DNA from: DASTOB01 sp035720425
GTDB lineage: Bacteria; Chloroflexota; Limnocylindria; Limnocylindrales; CSP1-4
Assembly: GCA_035720425.1 (NCBI GenBank)
Contig: DASTOB010000134.1
Location: 1 to 5,338 of the forward strand
Length of the DNA: 5,338 bases
Direction of reading: 5' to 3'
The notes beneath the pieces were generated by a model that ran no database searches, was not told the origin of the DNA, and saw nothing but the letters and a program-made list of their open reading frames with translations. Shown here in pieces: positions 1 to 4,260 of the stretch (the stretch's first letter is position 1; every line of letters starts with the position of its first letter). A program made the translations under genes and the position numbers.

Positions 1-179
1 GTCCGGCCATGGCCGCGCGCGTCCGGCAGGAACGTCCGGAACGCCTTGCGCATCGACGGCAACTGGGCGCCGAAGTCGTCCCGCCCGCTCGACGCCGCCC
101 CGTGGAGCAGGATCGCCGGCGGTCCGGCTCCCGCGACCTCGTAGCCGATCTCGAGGCCGTTCGCGGACACGGTGGGCAT
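1..179 (-). CDS. Alpha/beta hydrolase, N-terminal 59 codons (cut by the left window edge)
   Basis: Reading the minus strand from the ATG at 179 gives an open frame to the window edge. It starts MPTVSANGLEIGYEVAG, then has the strand and oxyanion-hole stretch PAILLHGAASSG (residues 21-32) and the loop PDARGHGRT (residues 52-60). The HG after a hydrophobic strand and the D-x-RGHG loop are hallmarks of the alpha/beta hydrolase fold. The nucleophile elbow and the rest of the catalytic triad lie beyond the window, so substrate and reaction cannot be inferred. GNC-type codons and few Arg runs support this strand over the overlapping plus-strand frame. The gene diverges from the plus-strand gene at 272 with 92 bp between starts. 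No Shine-Dalgarno sequence precedes the ATG; a TACGAT hexamer sits 7 nt upstream, as in leaderless genes. The family call is firm; the specific enzyme is unknown. Confidence 0.88.
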   Translation of the reverse strand, partial: MPTVSANGLEIGYEVAGAGPPAILLHGAASSGRDDFGAQLPSMRKAFRTFLPDARGHGR

Positions 180-186
180 CGCGCAG

Positions 187-192
187 ATCGTA
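187..192 (-). promoter_or_regulatory. Possible -10 element of a leaderless transcript for the hydrolase
   Basis: On the minus strand TACGAT (a TAnnnT match to the -10 consensus) is followed by 7 nt and then the hydrolase ATG. That spacing would place the transcription start at or next to the A of the start codon. The absence of any purine-rich ribosome site in the same stretch fits a leaderless mRNA. I see no good -35 hexamer at 16-18 bp upstream, so support is limited. Confidence 0.3.
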
Positions 193-271
193 GCGAATCG
201 GGGGGGCGCAGCCGTGCGCTGGTGGACGATGATGCGGTTGACGAGGCGATTCTGCGGCGAGGAGCGGGGCG

Positions 272-1117
272 ATGGACATCGAGCTGGCCGACCAGCGGAT
301 CTTTGCGCTCGACGATCGGCTGTCGTTCGAGGAAGTCCGGCAGCGAGCGATGGATCGGCGGACCAACGCCTTCGGAGGCGGCCTCGGCGCGCTGCTCCAG
401 CGACCGAAGGCGGACGACATCGCCCTGCTCGCCAGCCAGCGCCGGCTCGAGCCGTTCTGGCACGTCGCCTGCCGGGCGAAGTACGTTTACGAGCGGAGCC
501 GCGACTACGTCGTGCCGGCGAGCGGGTCCGAGGTCCGCGAGGTGACCGTGCTCGGAACGAGGTTCGAGGTGGCCGATTCGGGACGTACCGCGCGCGCGTT
601 CACGATCCCGACGCTCGAGCACTGCCGCGAGGAGCTCTTCCACGAGGTCCACGTCGACGGCGTGAGTGGCGCCCCGGTGGCCGACGGACCGGCGATCATC
701 ACGGGTCCCCGGACGGAGGTGGACGATCCGATGACGCTGACGGCGAACGAGACGGTCGTCCTGCCGCCGGAGCATCGGGCGTCGTTCGTCATCCGCCAGC
801 TCCTGTCGGAGATGCTGAAGCCCGTCCAGGCGGATCGGGTCGACGAGGAGTCGATCGCCCTCGAGCGGACGGACCTCTACTACCGGCCGATCTGGGCGTT
901 CGAGTTCCACTGGACGACGAAGGACCGGCGGGGTGTCCTCGAGCTCGACGCGATCACCGGCCAGCTCAAGGCGGGTGAGGCGCTCATGCCCAAGCTCACC
1001 CGGATGGTGACCCGCGACGCGCTGTTCGACATCGGTGCGGACACGGTGGGCCTGCTCGTCCCGGGCGGGAGCATCGCCGTCAAGGTCGCCCGCGCGGCGC
1101 TCGACAAGGGGTACTGA
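272..1117 (+). CDS. Uncharacterised 281-residue protein with two P-[FI]-W modules
   Basis: I do not recognise a named family. The ATG start is supported by GAGGAG at 259-264 with a 7-nt spacer. The stop is TGA at 1115-1117. There is no signal peptide or clear membrane segment, so the product is probably cytoplasmic. An acidic, helical N-terminus (1-58) leads to PFWHVACRAKYVYERSRDYVV (61-81), written here as one alternating strand-rich stretch. A second similar stretch begins at YYRPIWAFEFHW (203-214) and leads to LELDAITGQLKAGE (223-236). The later part resembles by eye the PepSY-like pattern of a P-x-W strand followed by a D-x-x-TG turn seen in several bacterial membrane or zinc-ribbon proteins; this is a weak resemblance. 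The C-terminus (250-281) is mildly hydrophobic with GLLVPGGS. Codon use matches the window. It diverges from the hydrolase and converges on radC. That it is a real gene is likely; its function is unknown. Confidence 0.85.
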   Translation: MDIELADQRIFALDDRLSFEEVRQRAMDRRTNAFGGGLGALLQRPKADDIALLASQRRLEPFWHVACRAKYVYERSRDYVVPASGSEVREVTVLGTRFEVADSGRTARAFTIPTLEHCREELFHEVHVDGVSGAPVADGPAIITGPRTEVDDPMTLTANETVVLPPEHRASFVIRQLLSEMLKPVQADRVDEESIALERTDLYYRPIWAFEFHWTTKDRRGVLELDAITGQLKAGEALMPKLTRMVTRDALFDIGADTVGLLVPGGSIAVKVARAALDKGY

Positions 1118-1142
1118 GGGACGCAGCGACCGCGGGCCCGGC

Positions 1143-1172
1143 GGAGCGCGGCGCGCCGGAGCGCGGCGCGCC
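1143..1172. repeat. 15-bp GC tandem duplication between convergent genes
   Basis: GGAGCGCGGCGCGCC occurs at 1143-1157 and again, identically, at 1158-1172, followed by a decayed start of a third copy (GGGGCGCG, 1173-1180). Each copy holds the 8-bp palindrome GGCGCGCC (1150-1157 and 1165-1172). It fills most of the 77-bp gap between the stop of the plus gene (1117) and the stop of radC (1195). Such a sequence can form stable hairpins on either strand and could help end transcription from both sides, but there is no T-tract, so a terminator role is only a suggestion. The repeat itself is certain. Confidence 0.8.
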
Positions 1173-1194
1173 GGGGCGCGTCAGCCGGGGCCGG

Positions 1195-1950
1195 TCAGCC
1201 GGCGCGCTGCTCCGGCCGGTCGAAGGCGACGCCGCGATCGCGCAGGGACACCCACGCGTCGTGGCCGACGACGAGGTGGTCGAGCAGGCCGATGTCGAGG
1301 AGGCGCCCGGCGGCGAGCGCCTCGGCCGTCAGGTGGAGGTCGTCCGGGCTCGGCGTCGGGTCACCGCTCGGGTGGTTGTGAACCATGATGATGCCGCTCG
1401 CGTTGAGGCGAACCGCATCGCGGAAGAGCTCGCCGACGCGGACGAGCGACGAGGCCACGTTGCCCTGGTAGACCGTTGCGACCCGGAGCACGGTGTTCTT
1501 CGTGTTGAGGATCACGACCCTGAGCTCCTCGCGCTCGAGCCGGCCCATCTGAAGGACGAGCCGCTCGGCGACGTCGCGCGGCGATCGAACGGTCCAGCGC
1601 CCGGCCGGCCAGTCGGCGAGCAGGCGCCGGCCCAGCTCGAACGCGGCCGACAGCTGCGCCGCCCGCACGACTCCCACGCCCGGGATCGCCTCGAGTTCAA
1701 CGTCGGTCGCGCGGGCGAGGCCGGTGAGGCCCTCGTGACGGGCGAGCGCCTCCTCGGCGATCTCCACCGCCGACCGACCCCGACCGCCCGTGCCCCAGAT
1801 GATCGCGACGAGCTCCGACGTGGCGAGCCCGCCGGCCCCGCGCAGGGCGAGGCGCTCACGGGGACGCTCGGCGAGCGGCAGCTCGCGGATCGGTCGACCG
1901 GGTCGGTGCGGATCGGGTTGAGGGTCGGGCACGGGTTGAGGGTCAGGCAC
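1195..1950 (-). CDS. radC: RadC-family (UPF0758) JAB/MPN domain protein
   Basis: A 251-residue protein in the chromosomal RadC family (usual length about 220-230). Residues 1-18 are a Pro/Asp-rich tail. The N-terminal RadC domain follows (IRELPLAERPRERL, 21-34), with a helix-hairpin-helix-like LEAIPGVGVVRAAQL at 86-100. The JAB/MPN domain runs from about 120 to the end. Its metal-binding signature HNHPSGDPTPSPDD (191-204) gives H191, H193, S201 and D204 of the HxH-x7-SxxD motif; LLDHLVVGH (222-230) is also typical. The set is complete, so a metal-bound JAB fold is expected. RadC's historic link to DNA repair has been questioned and its biochemical role is unsettled; no nuclease or protease activity is claimed here. 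The GTG at 1950 is chosen because AGGAG lies 6 nt upstream. An ATG at 2088 in the same frame would add 46 Arg-rich, unconserved residues. Family assignment is very secure. Confidence 0.95.
   Translation of the reverse strand: MPDPQPVPDPQPDPHRPGRPIRELPLAERPRERLALRGAGGLATSELVAIIWGTGGRGRSAVEIAEEALARHEGLTGLARATDVELEAIPGVGVVRAAQLSAAFELGRRLLADWPAGRWTVRSPRDVAERLVLQMGRLEREELRVVILNTKNTVLRVATVYQGNVASSLVRVGELFRDAVRLNASGIIMVHNHPSGDPTPSPDDLHLTAEALAAGRLLDIGLLDHLVVGHDAWVSLRDRGVAFDRPEQRAG
1915..1950 (-). repeat. 18-bp tandem repeat encoding the RadC N-terminal tail
   Basis: Two adjacent 18-bp copies (1950-1933 and 1932-1915 on the minus strand) differ at one base and encode (V/M)PDPQP twice. Both copies start with an in-frame GTG. 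Only the first has a well-placed AGGAG, so it is the better start, but initiation at the second would remove just six residues. The repeat adds an unstructured tail before the conserved domain and probably arose by slippage. Confidence 0.8.
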
Positions 1951-1956
1951 GGGTTG

Positions 1957-1961
1957 CTCCT
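1957..1961 (-). promoter_or_regulatory. Ribosome binding site that fixes the radC start
   Basis: AGGAG on the minus strand, separated by CAACCC (6 nt) from the GTG at 1950. Its spacing is ideal, whereas the in-frame ATG at 2088 would produce a 46-residue Arg/Gly-rich extension not seen in RadC proteins. This decides the start codon. Confidence 0.75.
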
Positions 1962-2177
1962 GCTCGCGCGAGGGCGTCGTGGCGGTGGGGCGGAGTCCCC
2001 GGGCCCGGACGACGGAAGCCCGCCGATTTCTCCCGCCATCCGAACCCGGGAACGCGACGCAGCCTAGCGAGGGGCGCTCACCGCGCACTCATTCGGGACT
2101 TCGCGGCGCCTTCACGGGGCGTTTGGTTGGGCTCGAGGGCTTTGGGGCGCTGGATGCGCTGGCGTGCGGTGCTTCAC
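1962..2177. other. Non-coding leader region upstream of radC
   Basis: No convincing gene on either strand. Frames that stay open here give Arg/Ser/Pro-rich products with poor starts and run into the coding sequence of radC or the protease. A possible promoter for radC must lie here if it has its own, but I find no confident -35/-10 pair. The part nearest the array (2127-2177) has scattered matches to the 51-bp unit (GGCTCG, GGATGCG, GCGGT, TTCA), so it may be a decayed extra copy. Confidence 0.5.
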
Positions 2178-2416
2178 CCGTGGGGCGGGTGAACGGGACG
2201 GGCTCGGGGTTTGATGCGTCGCGGTCAGCCGTGGGGCGGGTGAACTGGACCGAATTGGAGCTCGGCGTGTCGCGATCAGCCGTGGGACGGGTGAACTGGA
2301 CCGAATTGGAGCTCGGCGTGTCGCGATCAGCCGTGGGACGGGTGAACGGGACGGGTTCGGGGCCCGATGCGTCGCGATCAGCCGTGAGACGGGTGAACGG
2401 GACGGGATCCGGGTTC
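2178..2416. repeat. Minisatellite: five units at exact 51-bp spacing, in two sequence classes
   Basis: Units begin CCGTG at 2178, 2229, 2280, 2331 and 2382, an exact 51-bp period with no indels. Four are full length and the fifth fades after about 35 bp. Units 1, 4 and 5 share a body beginning GAACGGGACGGG (class A). Units 2 and 3 have GAACTGGACCGAATTGGAG (class B) and differ from each other at one base. Class A unit 4 and class B unit 3 differ at 10 positions. Units 1-4 all end in GTCGCG(A/G)TCAG. Units are directly adjacent with no unique spacers, so this is not CRISPR. The array lies between the stop of the CPBP protease gene and radC, both minus strand, so it would sit in the intercistronic RNA if the two are co-transcribed. 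The period is a multiple of three, leaving a plus frame open with a 17-residue repeat, but I consider it non-coding. Function is unknown. Confidence 0.92.
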
Positions 2417-2433
2417 AGCGGTAGCTGTACCCC

Positions 2434-3510
2434 TCAGCCGGCACCCTCAATGGCCCCGGCCCCGAGCTCCGACACGATCAGCAACACCGCGTTGAACGCG
2501 CTGTGCAGCCCGATCGCTGCATAGATCGACCGCCGGCGCAGGTAGACCCAGGCGAGCACGAGGGCGACCGGCAGCCGGCTGGCGAACCCGACGACCGCCA
2601 GCCCGGCCGCCTCGCCGACGGAACTCCCGCCGAGCAGAAGCACGTGGACGAGGGCGAAGAAGATCGCCGACCGCACGATCGCGCCCTGCGCCCCGAACGT
2701 CCGAGTCCACGCCGTCACGGCGACGCCGCGGAACAGCACCTCCTCGCCGATCGGTGCCAGGATCGCGCCGGCGACGAGATGCAGGAGAAGCCCACTGGCA
2801 TCTCCGGTCGGTGGCAGCGGACTCTCCGGCACGACCTGAAAGAGCACAACGAGTACCCCGGACACGACGATCGTCACGCCGATGACCGGCCCCGCGAACA
2901 CCGCGCCCCAGGCGAGATCCGCCACCGCGGCGCGCGCCCCGGCTCCCCACCCCATCTCGCGCCACGACAGGGCTCCCGTCCCCACCACGAGGAGCGCGAC
3001 CAAACCCGCGTAGACGAGCACCTGGATCGCGACGAGGAGCAGCTCCACGACCGGACGGGCCGGCTCCAGGCCGAGCGCGGCAAGCGGCGTCCCGACCGCG
3101 AGCAGGAGGAGATAGACGACCGGGATCGAGGCGGCGAACACGAGTAAGGGCGAGGGCCCGGCATAGGCATGGAAACCAGCCGCCCGCCGCTCGATCGCCT
3201 GCGACCCGGCCGCCGAGACGAGCCCGATCGACAGCACGATCAGCCCGACCGCGAGCACGACGAGCGCCGCACCGGTCGCCCCAGCGGCGAACCCGATCGC
3301 GGTCATACCGAGACCGACCACGGACCCAAGCCAGCCGAGCACGAACAGCGCGGGGGCCGCCCGTCCCTCGATCGTGAAGTACCGCGCACCGATCCGCCCC
3401 GCGGAGGTCGGGGGCGGAACCAGCGGCGACGGAACCGGCGGGGGCGACGCCGGCGGCGACCCCGATGGTGCCGATCCGGACGGGTCGGACGGGCCGGAAG
3501 GGTCGGTCAA
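2434..3510 (-). CDS. CPBP (Abi) family intramembrane glutamic protease
   Basis: An intramembrane protease of the CPBP family (CAAX protease and bacteriocin-processing), 358 residues from a TTG at 3510. A Pro/Ser-rich cytoplasmic stretch (2-37) precedes about eight hydrophobic segments from residue 52 onward. The three family motifs are intact: APIGEEVLFRG (E256, E257, R261), FFALVH (F285, H289) and HSAFN (H336, N340). The glutamates and histidines are the expected catalytic and water-activating residues. Family members cleave prenylated or other membrane proteins, or act in immunity or bacteriocin protection; the substrate here is unknown. The TTG overlaps the TGA of the upstream zinc-ribbon gene (TTGA), suggesting translational coupling. 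However, the only purine run (GGAG) is just 2 nt from the TTG, and the same frame looks coding up to about 3591 with no ATG or GTG. The true product may therefore be longer or fused to the zinc-ribbon protein. The family is certain; the N-terminus is not. Confidence 0.9.
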   Translation of the reverse strand: MTDPSGPSDPSGSAPSGSPPASPPPVPSPLVPPPTSAGRIGARYFTIEGRAAPALFVLGWLGSVVGLGMTAIGFAAGATGAALVVLAVGLIVLSIGLVSAAGSQAIERRAAGFHAYAGPSPLLVFAASIPVVYLLLLAVGTPLAALGLEPARPVVELLLVAIQVLVYAGLVALLVVGTGALSWREMGWGAGARAAVADLAWGAVFAGPVIGVTIVVSGVLVVLFQVVPESPLPPTGDASGLLLHLVAGAILAPIGEEVLFRGVAVTAWTRTFGAQGAIVRSAIFFALVHVLLLGGSSVGEAAGLAVVGFASRLPVALVLAWVYLRRRSIYAAIGLHSAFNAVLLIVSELGAGAIEGAG

Positions 3511-4169
3511 CGCTCCGGCAGCGGATCCTGCGTCGCCGACGATCGCGGCGTTGCCGAACGCGGCGACGTCGGCCGCGACATCGTCCGCGGCGCGGCCGCC
3601 CGGAGGGCCGCGCGGGCCCGCTCCGCGCCGGCGGCGATCCGGCTCGTCTCCTCGTGCGCCGGCAATGCCTCGATCGCCGCGATCTCGCGCCGCTCGAAGT
3701 CCTTGCCGCACCACGCGCAGAGCGACCAGTCGAGGCCCACGAGGCGGCTGCAGTTCGGGCAGACCCGGTTGAGTCGGGTCCGGCAGGTCGGGCAGATGAT
3801 CCACTCGTCGTGGACGCGCCGGGTGCACGTGGGGCAGGTCTTGATCGCCTCGACCTCGGCCAGCAGGGCCTCTTCCGCGAGGGTCCGTTCGTAGACCTCG
3901 CCGATCTTCTCCTGCGGGCGGATCACCCGGTAGGTGAACACCGCGAACGGAAAGAACACGGGCGTGAAGATGATGATGAACGCCGCCGCGAGGTACGGCA
4001 GGATCGGGTTGTCCGTCCGCAGCTGCATGTCGCGGTACGCCCAATAGGCGGCCGCGAACCAGAGGATGACGATGTAGACCGCCGCGGCCTGGATCCCGAG
4101 TTGGATGACGGGGTTGTCGAAGATCCCGCCGATCGCGTCGGTGATCCCGTCGATGATCTCTCTCGGCAT
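3507..4169 (-). CDS. Membrane-anchored double zinc ribbon (DZANK-type) protein
   Basis: A 220-residue protein as read. Two membrane segments lie at about 22-44 and 55-82, followed by a charged helix (84-110) and two consecutive zinc ribbons. The first has CPTC (C112, C115) and CPTC (C126, C129). The second has CPNC (C137, C140) and CAWC (C151, C154). All eight metal-binding cysteines are present. With the short loop between the segments, the N-terminus and the zinc ribbons should face the same side, presumably the cytoplasm. Such domains usually mediate protein or nucleic-acid contacts; none can be named here. The ATG at 4169 has GGAGG 14 nt upstream, which is rather far. After about residue 193 the frame becomes Pro/Arg/Ser-rich with the codon pattern of a shadow frame, while the frame of the downstream protease looks coding. 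The last 27 residues are therefore suspect. The gene follows another zinc-ribbon membrane gene by 91 bp. Confidence 0.85.
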   Translation of the reverse strand: MPREIIDGITDAIGGIFDNPVIQLGIQAAAVYIVILWFAAAYWAYRDMQLRTDNPILPYLAAAFIIIFTPVFFPFAVFTYRVIRPQEKIGEVYERTLAEEALLAEVEAIKTCPTCTRRVHDEWIICPTCRTRLNRVCPNCSRLVGLDWSLCAWCGKDFERREIAAIEALPAHEETSRIAAGAERARAALRAAAPRTMSRPTSPRSATPRSSATQDPLPER

Positions 4170-4221
4170 TGGCCGGCGCGATGCCTCCGTGGCGTCCCCC
4201 GGTGTCGGACCCGAATCCGGT

Positions 4222-4235
4222 CCCGGCAGTCCGGG
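4222..4235 (-). promoter_or_regulatory. Small hairpin in the leader of the double zinc ribbon gene
   Basis: CCCGG-ACTG-CCGGG on the minus strand is a perfect 5-bp stem with a 4-nt loop, located in the 91-bp gap between two minus-strand genes. No T-run follows, so it is not a classical terminator. It may be a weak attenuator, an mRNA-end structure of the upstream gene, or chance in GC-rich DNA. Confidence 0.3.
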
Positions 4236-4236
4236 C

Positions 4237-4245
4237 AGTGTATCA
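4237..4245 (-). promoter_or_regulatory. Possible extended -10 promoter for the double zinc ribbon gene
   Basis: TGATACACT on the minus strand fits TGnTAnnnT, an extended -10. It is one of very few A/T-containing stretches in this gap. Transcription would start near 4230, giving a leader of about 60 nt before the ATG at 4169. There is no -35 match at the expected distance, which extended -10 promoters can do without. Confidence 0.3.
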
Positions 4246-4260
4246 GGGGGCGATTGCGAG

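Noticed and set aside
9..545. Plus-strand open frame at the left edge
   Set aside because: It has an Arg-rich composition and overlaps both the alpha/beta hydrolase on the other strand and the gene starting at 272.
1195..1950. radC as a marker of a mobile island or defence region
   Set aside because: RadC-like genes do occur in such regions, but there is no integrase, transposase, toxin or restriction gene here, and the protein is of the ordinary two-domain chromosomal type.
2061..2066. TAGGCT on the minus strand as a -10 for radC
   Set aside because: It has only a TAnnnT match, no -35 at 16-18 bp and a leader of about 100 nt. Not enough to annotate.
1261..2067. Plus-strand open frame opposite radC
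   Set aside because: It is an antisense shadow of a conserved RadC with an intact HxH-x7-SxxD motif.
2178..2416. CRISPR array
   Set aside because: The units abut with no unique spacers, and variation occurs throughout the unit rather than in spacers. No cas genes are present.
2418..2433. Terminator after the protease stop
   Set aside because: Only 4-bp stems (GGTA/TACC and CAGC/GCTG) can be drawn, they exclude each other, and no T-run follows.
1979..2524. Plus-strand open frame that would encode a 17-residue repeat protein across the minisatellite
   Set aside because: It starts at a GTG without a ribosome site, begins and ends inside non-coding or antisense sequence and overlaps the protease C-terminus. 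The frame is open only because 51 is a multiple of three.
3585..3605. Programmed -1 frameshift signal joining zinc ribbon and protease
   Set aside because: I see no X-XXY-YYZ slippery heptamer in the junction. A sequencing error, a mutation or overlapping genes are simpler explanations.
2434..4044. A single 536-residue minus-strand protein beginning at an ATG at 4044
   Set aside because: The first third is Arg/Gly/Pro-rich and lies out of frame with the clear double zinc ribbon, whose cysteines are read in the other frame. Only the part from about 3591 onward looks coding.
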